A stretch of 64,000 nucleotides of DNA. Origin: Argentina anserina. Its lineage: Eukaryota > Streptophyta > Magnoliopsida > Rosales > Rosaceae. Both the position numbers and the translations under genes were made by a program. Shown here piece by piece: positions 23,173 to 36,060 of this stretch. The notes beneath the pieces were generated by a model. The model searched no databases. It worked only from the letters and a program-made list of their open reading frames with translations, and was not told the DNA's origin. The stretch is taken from positions 13,950,001 to 14,014,000 of the forward strand of contig NC_065877.1 in NCBI RefSeq assembly GCF_933775445.1, in the 5' to 3' direction. The first letter of the stretch is position 1, and each line of letters begins with the position of its first letter.

Positions 23173-23560
23173 AGTAAGTTTCTTGGGTTTCTACTCCCTT
23201 GTTCTCTTTACATATTTTGAAATTCTGGTTCTTGCTCATTCATTGTTTGTATAATGAAATATGAAAATGGAGAGAAAAAGTTGGTGCAAGATGTTGGCTT
23301 TGAGTGCAATGTTCTCTGTTTTACTTGAATTCTGAAACCTAGTAATTGCTGCAATAGAATTCCATTTCTTTGAGATAAATATTTAGCACATTTGGGACTG
23401 TTTGATAGTTTACAGAGGAATAGTTCTAATGTTGGATGATGGGTTTAGATTTACTGCTTGAAACTAAGTTGATGGTAGCTGTGTACTTGAATAATTGAAT
23501 CTTTGGCTATCACTTGAAGTATTGAATATGCGGTGTTTCCTTGCATACAGGGACTTTAAT

Positions 23561-23590
23561 ATGAAGGATTTGTTGAGTAGGTCGTGCTAA
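23561..23590 (+). promoter_or_regulatory. Short upstream ORF before the plastid-protein gene
   Basis: In the inferred second leader exon, an ATG opens a nine-codon frame (MKDLLSRSC) closed by TAA, about 105 bp before the main start. Such uORFs can lower translation of the main frame. Whether this leader is transcribed is not shown by the sequence. Confidence 0.35.
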
Positions 23591-23694
23591 TAAGTTGAGT
23601 GAAAATCCTCTATCTCTATCGGTGATTAAGCTGCTGAACTTGCTCCATTTCATACCAAAAACATCCTAAAAAGTAGTTTAAGTAGTTGTCTGCA

Positions 23695-24727
23695 ATGAAT
23701 TTGCTCTTCTCATCCCAGTTTCTTCTCTTTCAATTGCCCAGTTGCCAGTTTCTGTTACCTTGTCCTAAAAAGCAACCCCAGTGCATTTTAACCAACCGTG
23801 TCTGTCATCGAAACACCTACATCTCTCCTCTTTCTCCATCATTTCCGGTTCTTTCACATCATTCTTTGCGCGCTCGCTTAGCACCTGTTGGTGCGACAGT
23901 TCCAACAAATGAAGGAGTAGTTTCTGAAGGGGTAGTGTCTGTAATCAACTTTGAAGATGTTGCTGAGAAAGATTGGTCATTTCTTGATTCAGATGATTTC
24001 AGTTCTGAACAAGATAAATTAAAGGTTGAACGCATTATATCTGCAGGAGAGATTAAAGAAACTTCTAGGGTTATGGTATCAGTTGGTTCTGAAGCGTTTG
24101 TGGATCAATTGGTTGAATCATCACCATGCAGTATGCTGGCTGTTATTCATGATTCACTTTTTGTGTTGGCCGGCATTAAAGAAAAATATGACAAGGTTAA
24201 GTGTTGGCAAGGAGAGTTGATATATGCACCTGATATGTGGGCTCCTTTAGATGTTATCTTTCTCTATTTCCTTCCGGCAGTTCCCTTTAACCTCACACAG
24301 GTGTTTGGAGCAGTTGCAAAATGTTTTTCTCCAGGTGATTTTCATAATTTGATCAATATTTCTTTGCGTTGATATCATGTTCTATGTAATGATTGTTAAT
24401 CAGGTGTGCCATTAATTACCATCTTTTGTTCGATGAGTTAATTAAGTAGTGCCTTTTGATTTTTTTATCAAGTGTTCATTCCTTGACAACCCTTAGTTCT
24501 GAGTTTTTTCTGCTTCTGGTTTAGGTGCAAAACTTGTTATCAGCCATCCCCAAGGAAGAGAAGTTTTGGAGAAACAACGGCAACAATATCCAGATGTTAT
24601 AACTTCTGACTTGCCTGAGAAGAGTACTTTAGAGGAAGTTGCAGCAGAACATTTCTTCAAATTAACCGACTATTTGGATGAGCAGGGCCTTTATCTCGCT
24701 GTATTGAAGTTTGTAGGGGCAAATTGA
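23695..24727 (+). CDS. Conserved plant protein, probably plastid-targeted, SAM-methyltransferase-like (uncertain)
   Basis: Two exons, 23695-24334 and 24525-24727, GT-AG intron, 843 bp, 280 residues. Start MNLLFSSQFLL is the first ATG; a TTG three codons earlier is not used. The first ~60 residues are Ser/Pro/hydroxylated and poor in acidic residues, as in a chloroplast transit peptide. The mature part has VERIISAGEIKETSRVMVS, AVIHDSLFVLAGIKEKYD, WAPLDVIFLYFLPAVPF and, across the splice, SPGAKLVISHPQGREVLEKQ. The alternation of hydrophobic strands with 'APLD', a loop, and a late 'G.KLVISHP' resembles the C-terminal half of a Rossmann-fold methyltransferase, but no SAM-binding glycine loop is clear. 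I do not recognise the exact family. No stops or frameshifts. Confidence 0.75.
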
Positions 24728-26400
24728 TGGGGTTATGTTTACATCACAATTTCATGTGCTAGAAACAGTGGATTCAACTCAAAAACTGGACTCAACTATA
24801 TTTCGGGCCAGTTTGCCCTGAGGTGATTGGAAAAATCTGTGTTTGCAAATTTAATCAACAGCAGCTTCTAAAAGCTTCATTATGTAGCTTTCATAATTTG
24901 CCTAAAGTTGCATCGGAGTTCGTGAACTTAGAAAATAAGCTGATTCACCAAACACCTTAGTCAGATTATTTGAGAATTTAAGCCCATAATCTGGGCCAAA
25001 CACAGTCGAAGTTTCAACCGGCTTTAGTCTGTCTGTGCATGTTTTGATGATTTAATTTTTTCAGCACCACTGCATCCAAATTTCTGGTTCTAGAATAAGT
25101 TGCCATCTTGTTATTTTGCCATATTTTGGTTTTGACATCGCCCGAGATTTGGCTGAAGTGAGTTAGGAAGGGGATCCTGACTAGGTTCTGGAGGTTTAAA
25201 AGGATTTATGATCAACTAGGGTGGAAGTTCACTGGCTGCCAAGGGTGAAGACGTGAAGTAGATTTCATGTCACTCCTGGTCTGGAGGACTGGATGAAATA
25301 TAAGAGCACCTACTATTTTGCAGGCAATCCCAACTATAACATGAAACATTTTGCTCCTCTTTTGCACACGACTGTTGAGCATGTTAAGACTTAAGAACAT
25401 TGGCCGAGGACAAAAAGACAGACAACTTCATAGTTGAGAAGACAGAATGGAAAGTGCAACAATGTACTATTACAACAGTTTATACTGCACAAATTAGCAG
25501 ATGGAGTTGCCTACCAAAACTTAATTTTTAGATTTATTAGTAAACACAATGGTTTGCTAAAAATCTAGTTCGTCAACATAATAAAATGATATAACATTGT
25601 AACAAAAAAAATGATATAACATTTCACGTGGAGACATTCCCCAAAAGATAATTGAAATCTTGGGATCCTCGAAGATACATGTGTACCGGATGCACATAAA
25701 TAACAAATTAACTTCAAGGTACAGTAATCGATTAAATTAAATTATATAGAATGCTCCTAGGCAGAAACTCATCTCAACTTGATTATAAGCTGTGCTGGGT
25801 GTTGATGAAATGTAAAACAGAATACCAGATTGGCCAGGACCCTTGGGGGAAGTGACTCCTACTGTAAGCTAGTTAGAAGAATTTAATCAATTTATCAGGA
25901 GAAAGAATTACACTGAGCATGAGAATAACGATTGCAGATATGAAAATTAAATTATACTCAAAAGACTTTGCACCATGGAAAATAATAAACTTCCTCATCA
26001 TAAATCCAGTAACTGAATCAGCCAACAGAATTCCACTATTTAACTGATAATGTTTTTAGGAGGCACAAAATCTCAAAACAGAATACAATTGCTGTGATTG
26101 TATGCAAATTATCAAGTAATTTTCATACCAATAAATTCATCTTCATTAATAAAAATAAAAAAACCTGACCTCTACAGAACCCTCAAACATTGTAACACTC
26201 TCCCAACCTTTTGCTCTCTACTATAGGAAAAAACAAATGGGACAAATTGAATAACTATAAGGTAACTATAAGCTAAAAATGGAATTTTTCAGAGGAAGAT
26301 TATTGTGTATCAAAAACCAAGCACCTCAAACCTTCATTACCAGATAAGAAGATGGGGACTGAGTTCCTGAACAGCCACCTCACACCTTCTCAGTACTACA
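24728..26400. other. Convergent intergenic region, two 3' UTRs, no gene
   Basis: The plus-strand gene ends at 24727 and the minus-strand gene ends at 26401, so this stretch should contain both 3' UTRs. No supported frame is seen. Confidence 0.45.
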
Positions 26401-29400
26401 TTAGAAGAATGTAAACCTCATGCCATTGCTTGCTGCAAACAGGTTGTATTCTTCCATAGTAGCCTCCTTATTGCACGCACGATCATTCTCAATACGATCT
26501 GCATGTTTAATAGATAAATCCCCGACAATCTCTTCTTGCGAAGGCACAGGATTTGAATTACCTCCACTTGAAAGAGCAACAGGACCACCAAAATGGAATA
26601 AGGAAAAGCCCCCGTTGTTCATATGTAATTTGCCAGATTTATCATCGTGCGCCCCTTTTCCCGTTGATACTGTCTGCATGGAAAAATGTCCAGTTGCATC
26701 CGAATTTGCTGTATTAACTTCATTAGGCAATTCTTGCACACCTGCTGTGGAAATTTGGGCCTGATCCACCGTATTGATGACTGGCTGATACACTGGAACC
26801 GGGGCTGCCGAAAACAAGGGAGTAGGTAGCTGCTGCATAGGACTATACTGCATGCAGAAACCTGAGCTCCCATTAATACCATAGCCAAGAGGGCTAGTAT
26901 ATAAATAGTGGTTTGGATGAGTAAATGGTAATAATCCATTCGTTGGCGCAGGTGGCCATGAAACTGGACTTTGGTGATAGTAACCCATTGTTGAGGGAGC
27001 TTGAAACACAGAAAAATGTACATTTTGGTTTTGCATTGGCTGAAGCATGTTTTGCTGCTGGGAACACATGCTCGCAGCAGATAATCCATTATCAGAACTC
27101 TGGAGAACTTTCGTCAATGGGTTAGTTGCCCCATTCGGTTGAAGACCTGTCAATGCCCTGCTTTCTGCAAACTCCACTCTCTTCAAATTGACATTATTCT
27201 CAATACCAACTTCATTGCATTCTGTAAAACCATTTGAAATGCAAACAGAAGTTTCTTTTCCGCCAGATTGCTGGCTCGCATCTTCTGAATCAGAGGTAGA
27301 TGAAGATTCTTGATTTCCATGATTAGATGAGGTAGTATTGCTGTCCCCTTCACTTAGACATGATGAGCAATTATCAGAATTAGAAGTGCTGTTCACAATG
27401 GGATCAGATATTCCATTCTCATAGGAACCTTGCATCGAGTTGCAAGAATCCGGTGCGCTTGTAGGAAGTCCATTCTGGCAACTAACATCCATTTCTATGC
27501 TGCACATGCTAGATTCCTTTGAATTATTATCCTCACTAATTTCACCTGCAACTGCATCAATTTCACCCCTACACAAGTCAGCAGATGACTTGATGATTTT
27601 ACTTGTAGATTTGTCGGACTTGAACGCAGATGAACTTAAGGTAACATCAGAGTCTGAGTTACTCCTAGGATACTTTTTCTGTGCCCCCATGGGCTCCCAA
27701 ATTTTCTTGGGATTGTCCCCAGAATTGACTTCGATTTTGGGCCTTGCAGAACTTTCACGCACGTCTTGGTTATACCTATTACCACGATAAAATTGCTTGG
27801 ATATATCTATTGCCGATTCCGACTTGCTTGCAATTTTGGTCTCCCAGCACACTCTGGTGGCAGAAACATGTGGGTCAACCTTTGCTCTATATTCGGTGTT
27901 CTTGTTGCAGCTGCAAGAATTGCAGTCATATCTGTCGTTCAGCCTGTTGCCAGATGAAGGAAACTTCTCCGTGAATTTAGGACCACAGTGTCGACCATTC
28001 AACTTTGGGACATTTACTCTTAATTGCTTGTTTGAACCATTGATGCCCCTTGCAGGAGTCTCAAAATTATCACCACTACATCTTGACTCTGATCTATAAA
28101 CCACAGGAGCAGCATCAGAAACAGCAGCATACCGGCGTCTGTCAGACCATTTCAATGATGTATCCTGTTGAACTTCTCTCTGAAATTTTAATCTCCTTCG
28201 AGAAAACTTTGATTGCTCAACTGTAAAAGAACCTGTACCACCTTTCTCACTTGTTATTTCCCCATCAGGACTTTCAAAACAGGGATCGTCGAATTTTGAA
28301 ATAATGAAACCGTTTTGGAATTGTACATCTGGAATTTCAGGAGATCCAGGCCTAGATAGAACACAATCACCAGCTTCACTAACTGAGTCCATGCAGCTAA
28401 TAGAATTATTGGGCTCCTCATCAACAATCAGCGATGATTCTTCCTTTGGGGAAACAGAATGAGCAGGCATTTCATTTTCTTCAGAACCTTTCGAATCCTT
28501 GTCTTTTTCTTTCCCTTTCATTCTCTCCTTTCTTCGCAGTTTTTTCTCTCTTTCTTTCATCCTTCTCCTTTCCTTGCGTTCTTCATCTTCACGCTTTTCT
28601 TTTTCTTCTTCTTCTAAGAGTTTCATCTGTAGGGAAAATTCAGGTGTCAGAATCTCTCCTGAAAATGGATTCCCTAGTTTTCCTTCCTACTTTCTGCAAA
28701 AATAACAAAATTCAAGACCTGCTTTTCTAGAGTGATTATATCTTTGCAAGCAACATGAACTTGTTCTTCCAGCAGCTTTAGTGCAAGACAAACAAATATG
28801 CTATGTGCATTTTGGCGTGCTGTTCCTTCTCTAAATGCTTTTTCTACCTGAAAAAACAGCATTGAAAATAAAAATTAACCTTATTTTATCAATAACATAC
28901 AGTATACATGCTGATTAATATGCCGGGATCATACAAGCAAATAATGAATAGTTTTACGATGTGGCACAACATATCATTTTTCTTACTTTTTAGATATGTA
29001 ATAGAATGATGCAAAGACATCTACATTGATACCCAGAAGTCAAACATCACAAACTCTGGTACAAGGACAGATTAGATACATTCCTGTAACCATTCAACTT
29101 TCATATTTCCTTCTTTATTTCTTTGTTCTTGTAAGATTGAAACCTGGCTCCTCCCAGGAAACACAATTTAAAAAACCACTAATAGAAACGAAATGTCAAC
29201 GTGTGATCACCAAAAAATTTAACAGTTTATGGAAAGAACAAGATCAGCAAATTGAACGTGCCTGTTCCTTGAAAATAACAGTCGCAGCATCTAGAAGAAA
29301 TTCTCGAGCAAGTTCAGGACTCTTCGCATGTTTTTGTGGACGGGAGCATTCTCCATCCAAATCATTTCCATCCTTGTCTATGGAATCATCATCCTGAAAG

Positions 29401-32400
29401 AATCCATCAGATAATATGATCGTCAGTTTAATCCTCACTGGACAGTCTGGTTTGCTGGAGAAAAGTTAGATAGTAAGCTTTGGGATCTGAACTACCTCTT
29501 CTTCCTCTGCTTCTTCAGCATGCTCAAAAAACCTTCTGATACTTTCTCCTCTTGTGATTGTTACATATCCATCCCCAACTATAAGCCTGCAGTGAACACA
29601 TTGTTGACCCTTCAAAGCATGGGCTTTCACAGATAGCTCGGTGCAACGACCATCTAGTTTCCAAGCTCTAAGGGTGATAAAGCAGGCACTTAAACCACCA
29701 AGATCAAGGCCATTGACCTTAACACTCCCATTCATGCCAACATTTTCAAATTCCAAAATGTCTGATTTCCCCTCTCCTGTTCCAACTGCCCACTCAAAGT
29801 GATGATATGTCCCAACAGTGTCGGCAAAAGTATGGCGCCAATCAGCTAGCACCGTGCAATCAGATACCTGCAATAGATATACATGAGACCAGTCACATAA
29901 TCTATCTATTTTTTCCAAGAAAAAGAATGATCACATTAAGTATATTTCTTATGAAGTATTACACTAATACTTAAACAAAGGCTACAGAAATATATGGTCC
30001 ATCGATCAAGATTGGTTATCTCATCAAGTTTCTTTTGGATGACCCAACACACAACAAAAAATCAGAGAAAATTAGAAATTATCATTACATATGATGTCAC
30101 ACCTCATATTGGAAGGCTGTATCAGCAACACAAAACCAATTGGTGCAGCGAGGTTCCTTCCGCAAGCGCTTCAGCTCCTTTAGCTCCTTGAACTCACGGA
30201 TAACATTCCTTCTGCAATCTCTACAAAATCTCTTGCTATCAAACCTGTAACAAAATTTTTATTAATAAACAAATTTGAACAATCTCAAATCACATCCAAT
30301 CAGAACAACATGAATTAAGAGGAGTTGATGGACTTTAGAGATATCACAAGATAAGAAACCAACTGATCTACAATATAAATTCCTGTTTAACAGTACTATT
30401 TGTGACCAAAATACCTGCAACTTAAGGCAATACACAAAAAAAGTGAACATTAGTGTTGCGAAAACACTGGTTGATTAATTTTTTTTTTTTGCACTGTAAA
30501 TCCACGATACTTGATGGCCTAGAATTATTGAACCGGATTCCCTATTACAAGGACTGTATCACCATGTTGTTTTGTTTTTACAACTCTGCTCTCGTTGATT
30601 TTTCCTGGATTTATTTCATTAATTAAAAACATGTGAATACAAATTGTTTATTTCAATTAGATAAGAGAGCATCCACAAGACTGGAGGTTCACATACATAG
30701 AGAAGCAACCAACCAAACCAAGTAAAACGAGCCAGCAGCAGAACGCAGCTCAGGTGCATAACCCCAAATAAAATCCAACTCTTTTTTTCCAGCCTTCTGT
30801 GGCTTTCTCTCTAGACAACCTAACTAGAGGCCTGCACATCCAAAGCATCCCAAAAATATCTCTTTCTTTCGTGGAAAGGCAAACTCCACAATAAGGACAA
30901 TAAGGACAGTTTATGCAATGGTCACCAATGAGGACAGAGTAAAGCAGATGGATGCTCTTTCTACGGATATCACAAGCACAAATTATACAGAAAAACACCA
31001 AAGATAAAAACATTAAAATTTAGTAGGTTTCCAGTCTTCCCAGCTATGTTATTGCGACCATAAATCAGGTTTCTAATATCACTAGAAAGAAGGGCTAATT
31101 ATTAATGAACCTTTCTCTCCTCATTACACCCTCATTCATTTTTCAATCATCCTTCCATGACTAGAAAATCCTACTTTTCAGAAGGCAATCCATGTTTCTT
31201 GTTCTTCACACACCACATACCACACAACCATTTACCAAACAACAGTTGCTTTCTTTTTAGCAGTTGCCATTAGCCAAACCTTCCATCATCTTTTCTCTTT
31301 CAGTTCTCAATTCTCTTAGCTGCTTATTTGGTAATTTTATAAAAGAAACGAGTTATGTTGGGAGGCTACACAGAAGTCCTACACACCTCCTTCCGCGTAT
31401 ATAACCAAAGTTGTGGTCAGAGAATCATTGAATACTACAGATGCTATACAGGCTCCACCAGCTGGTCCACTATCCAAAGATAGTATCTCAATCCCTTAGT
31501 CCAGAAACTGTGATCATGGATACAAATATAGCCAGAAGGTAACCTATATCTATAAGAATTGATGCCCCTAAGAAAGATCACCTTTTTTTCGCTCAACTGC
31601 CTTATATCTGCTGAGGAATTTGAAACCCCTAGGATGAACATAATAGGAGATAGAACTCAAGGACATAGTAATCTAAGAAACGAGTTTGTGGCAGCCCCAT
31701 ATCTTTCTAAAATGGCCAGAAACCCTTCGGAACTGCTCTGCTGACCAAATTCAAGATTGCTGCCCTCTACATAGCCATACAATCTTTAGGAACAGATACT
31801 CTGGCTGGTACATAGTTCCTTGAATGGGAAAGCAAATAGCTGTCCGGGCCATTTAAAGAAACCTCCAGCAGTCCAGTTGCTAATATTGGACATAAGTTAT
31901 GCGCAGTTAAACATCAATCATCTTCCCAATCTTTTCCAAAAGTCTGATCGTAATAAATAGCAGTCAATAGTCGACACTAGTTATGCAGTTCCAATAACAG
32001 TTTGCTCGAATACCTTTTTTTAATATATAACAGTCACACTGTTTTATTATATTGAACTTTCATGCAGAAGGGATAAAGGATAGTAGCCAAACACCTGAAC
32101 ATAAGCCTCTCGATAAAATCCTCTTCCTTCATCCTGAGAAGAGACTGCCGAGTTTCTTCTCCAAGTGCGGACCAGAAATCCACCAGTGTATCACAAGAAA
32201 GCCTGGCAGTGTGCAAGGCACATGTTTCCCGTGTTCCATGTCCTCTGCCATAACTCACCATTCCTTGGCTTATCCAACCTCGACCTCCCCCACCACATGC
32301 ATCAGGATAAAGTAATTCACGTTCTCGCTCCCTTGCACGTGCACTGTCAAACACCTGATTCAAGCAGCACATCAGCTACTTGAATAAAAAAGGATACTAC

Positions 32401-33552
32401 TTTGATATCATGAATATTATAATTAACATAACTTACATTCTGAAGCCCCTTGAGAGACTTACAACACAAGTAGCAATCCATGAGTGTTAAAGACCCCTCA
32501 CGTGTAATGGTTAGACCACCCCAAGGATGGACAGATGGGTCTGGAATTTCTTCACGGCACCCATTAGCAATGCTTGTACCCACCTTATGATTTTTGGAGA
32601 CTCTTGATCTGTTGCAGGAGAGTTGCCCGCCGGCTCCTTCCTGCTTCAAATACATGACAATCTGCAAAAAACCTTCAAGCAGTAACCCATTGCATCTAGA
32701 GCAGTACATGTTCTTACGAGCTTGTTCAAAAAGTGTTTGCTTGTCAATCCTCAGAAGCTTCTGTCGGGCTTGTGGTGACAGCTCACTCCAAAACTAAGTC
32801 CAAAAAAAAAATCATTTTGTCAGGGAATAGTGCCATCATTCAATGATATCCACAATAACACATATCACAAACTTTTATCTCAGATTACTACAAGGGATTT
32901 TCTTCTTCTAGCCAATCTAACGAACCCGAGTTCGCATCAGTAAGCCGGAATATAATATAAACACTTGAAAGCTACTGAAGTTTTTAGCATGCGTGTAAGC
33001 AATACACTAAACGTGCATTACACTTGGTACAACCCTATGGGAGTAAACAAGAGTGCCACCATTTCTTTCATTTCTTTTATGTAATCATACATCTTTACCC
33101 CTCGTAATTCAGGCACAAAATCCTGATCACAAACTGTACAAATACACTTAACATTACTCAAGAACCACTCAAACCCACACACACACACGCCCGGCCGATC
33201 CACAATCAATCAAAACACTGATATTCCAATCCAAAGTAACCCAGCCAATGAACAACCACACATCAACAACCCCTCCAATTAAAATCACACGATCCAATTC
33301 AAACACTAATCACCCACAGAACTCATCAAACACAACACAAAACTGATCCACACCAATCTCAAACCTCATTGGCCAATGATATATCCAATAAAAACCACAA
33401 TCAATTCGGAGAGTTACCATCTGGAGCTGATTGTAGCTAACGTAATCGCGATGCTTGGACCAAAACCCATTGGGCGAAGAGGAGAGAGTGTAAATGGGCG
33501 ACGACCCATCACTGAATTGGTCGTCGTCGTCCCTCTGAGCTAACCCTGGCAT
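26401..33552 (-). CDS. Large conserved plant protein, 'stress response protein NST1'-like
   Basis: Eight exons on the minus strand: 33552-33418, 32793-32437, 32354-32095, 30244-30103, 29867-29496, 29393-29262, 28847-28719 and 28626-26401, giving 1250 residues. The start MPGLAQRDDD is the first ATG. The conserved N-terminal half has NMYCSRCNGLLLEGFLQIVMY (residues ~70-90, CxxC), MDCYLCCKSLKGLQN, LLYPDACGGGGRGWISQGM, RFCRDCRRNVIREFKELKELKR, and a Trp/His-rich core (ADWRHTFADTVGTYHHFEWAVG). These Cys pairs suggest zinc binding. A highly charged coiled-coil of Glu/Lys/Arg follows (about 510-555), then a long Ser/Asn-rich, probably disordered tail. Six introns are GT-AG. The intron after exon 6 begins with GC (CAG|GCACG at 29261-29260). 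The 'NST1-like' name is an annotation label; the molecular function is unknown to me. Confidence 0.87.
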
Positions 33553-33984
33553 TTTTGGTTCAAGCTCTCCTACAATTATCAGTCCCCATCCTCCCCAGAC
33601 AGACACACCGCCGCCGCTCTGAGTCGGATCGAATCCGATCAAAAACCACGCATTCGATCGAAACAGAACCAAATTGAATCAATGGAGAATCGAAAATCGG
33701 GAGAGATAGATCGAGGACGGATGGGATTGAATCTGATTGGAATGGAGGGTGGGATTGGATTGAGTGAGATCGAGATAGAGGAGGGGGTTTTGGTATGAGG
33801 AGGAGGAGGATGATGAGATTTGGTGCTGCTTTAGGCTTTGTATATATTTGTATAGAGAGACTTTTTTGTGTTTTTAGAATAAATTGAATCTGTGTGACTA
33901 CTGTTATTACCGTGTTACGTTGCAGTTTTACATGGATGAAACCCATGTTTTACCTATAGAAAGTTATGTTTTTTTAGTGTTTTT
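33553..33984 (-). promoter_or_regulatory. 5' UTR and promoter of the NST1-like gene
   Basis: Upstream of the start codon is a GA/CT-rich leader (33600-33830), then a TATA-like stretch (minus strand 'tatacaaatatataca' at about 33855-33840). Frames across it are short and low in complexity. Confidence 0.45.
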
Positions 33985-34087
33985 TTACACACTCCACTAA
34001 CTTCTTAATACACTCCATTAACTTTAATTTTATATAGGGAAATTCAAATACGGGAGTGTATTAAGAGGTTGATTGAGTGTTTATAAA
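33985..34087. repeat. Short hairpin, MITE-like inverted repeat
   Basis: The left arm (33985-34017, ACACACTCCACTAACTTC... ending in ACACTCC) and the right arm (34053-34087, GGGAGTGTATTAAGAGG...) are imperfect inverted copies of about 33 bp around a 35-bp AT-rich loop. It sits about 0.45 kb upstream of the NST1-like start codon. Confidence 0.7.
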
Positions 34088-34291
34088 ATTTCTCTTTGTT
34101 GTCCGAAACATAAAATTGTTACAAAGTTTTCTTCAGATGATGAATAATGAATTCAAGATTTTATCATAATGATGTCATTAGTTGTCATTTTGTGAATGTC
34201 TGACTTAGAGATGGGATACACCTTGAGAGTGTATTTGTCTATTTTATGGAAAAGGACAAACGCTTATTAAAAAGAGAAGACTATTTATCAA

Positions 34292-34319
34292 TTATATATA
34301 TATATATATATATATATAT
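34292..34319. repeat. (AT)n microsatellite
   Basis: A perfect AT alternation of about 28 bp between the MITE-like hairpin and the LINE remnant. Confidence 0.9.
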
Positions 34320-34449
34320 CAGTAACAAATGTTGGAGGTACGTAACCGAAACGACATTATGAGATTAACACGAGAATATTAGCTAAATGATGAGTCACTA
34401 AATTGGTTTGACGATAGGTATGGAAATAAGAATTTTTGAACTTGGAGAA

Positions 34450-36060
34450 ATCAGATGAATGTCATCATACACACGACCCACAAGGGAAGTATAGCCGTAT
34501 CGGGAATGATGCCATGTTTGGTAGCTTGAACTAAAAGCAGAAAATTTCTATTAAGAATACACTGAGACAAGCCTATACGTAAGAGCATGACAGACAGTAG
34601 CTCTTTCCGCCAGTCCTTCAATATGTTCAGCTGAACACCCACGTGCAATGAACTCATGGATACCTCCCGGACAATACCCCCTAGAGTCACATAACTCAAA
34701 CCTAGTACCTCTGCGTCTAGTATCCTTGGGAAAAAGACCGAAAATTCTTGCATTCACCCTGTGAACATTCACATGCTATTAAAACTGATGATGTGGCATA
34801 ATATGAGCCACAATTTGAGTTAAATATAAAAATATTAATTGACTCTGTTGTGCAAGTGTGTAACACTCGCTGTTAGCACTGGGTGGATGGAAGAACCTCC
34901 GGAAAAAGACCTATAAATATTGATCTTTACCACACTTCAGTTGTAGGGACCAAACTTTTTATGTGGAATTCCGATGGAGAGCCTTATCAGTTTATTATGA
35001 AAACAGAATTCCATCAATCCAACATTTGTCACACAAAAAAAAAACACATCCACATAACTTTTCTCCTTCCCATCTCAGAAATGCTAAACAAAAAGAGATC
35101 TTAAAACGTTGAGGATCAAAGACCAAGACAAGCAATTAAAGTGCCAATCAACTAAAGGGAATCACATATTAGTAGAATCCAGAACGCTAGCCAAACTTGG
35201 TTGTGTACCGAGCATTAACTAACTCCTCTTACACATATGCTCCACCCCCGCTACTTCACTCGTACACAAACACAAGAAAATACTTTTAATTCGACATGTT
35301 TATCAAGAAGTCTAATATTAACTAATAAGATATTATGGAATACTTTCCAAAAACAAACCTTGGCAGAGCTGAAAATATTCACCGCCCAAAGACAAAAGTT
35401 GTGCTAGAACAATTTCGTAGAGTCGTTAATGGTCATCCACCCATGAAACCAACATCCTATAAGCACTTTTCACATATTATAGACCTTTGGAGTCATAAAA
35501 CCAAGTTGGTATGAATAACTGCTCAACGAAATACTAAAAATGAGATCTACATCGTCGGGTAAAAAGTCCATGTCAATGATCTTTGAGTCTCACTGTCGAT
35601 CAGTCATAAGATAACTCATAAAATTCACCAAGAAAACCCATCGAACTGCCGAAGGACCAAAAAAGAAACATCTAGGAATCCACTTATCCCACCACACCCG
35701 CATGGAAGCATCATCCCTAATCTACCAACAAACCCCTTGTTGAAGAACACTCATGGCCTCAAAAATACTCCTCTAAGAAAATGAAGGGACAAGATGAAAG
35801 CACGTATCCCAAAGAGAAGTTGTAGGAAAGTACTTAACTTTATTTTTTAAAAAAAATTTCAAAAAGAGTTTTGGCATATAGGAGTCATACCTCTTTACAA
35901 GTCACCTCTTCTGAATGTTTGATAACATCCATAGAGGAATTGACTCTCCCAGCGCATGGTGGTGCATCCACAAAGTTTCAAACTCGAGACATTATTTAAG
36001 CCACAGAAGCTCGTTTCTACTACTGCATGCATCAGCTGGTAAAGTACTTATCTTTATAAA
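34450..36060 (-). pseudogene. Degenerate LINE (L1-type) remnant
   Basis: In the minus direction, 35840-35380 translates with stops into the region after a plant LINE reverse transcriptase: SIFEAMSVLQQGVCW, stop, IRDDASMRVWWDKWIPR, then DFLPDDVDLIFSISLS. Downstream, 34745-34550 reads RFELCDSRGYCPGGIHEFIARGCSAEHIEGLA, which fits the RNase H-like domain at the C-terminus of such elements. The order RT tail then RNase H agrees with a LINE on the minus strand. Several stops and frame changes make it long dead. The upstream RT core is not seen. Confidence 0.6.

Noticed and set aside
26420..28730. Several plus-strand open frames opposite the NST1-like last exon
   Set aside because: They are shadows of the 741-codon minus-strand exon and have no start context or recognisable motif.
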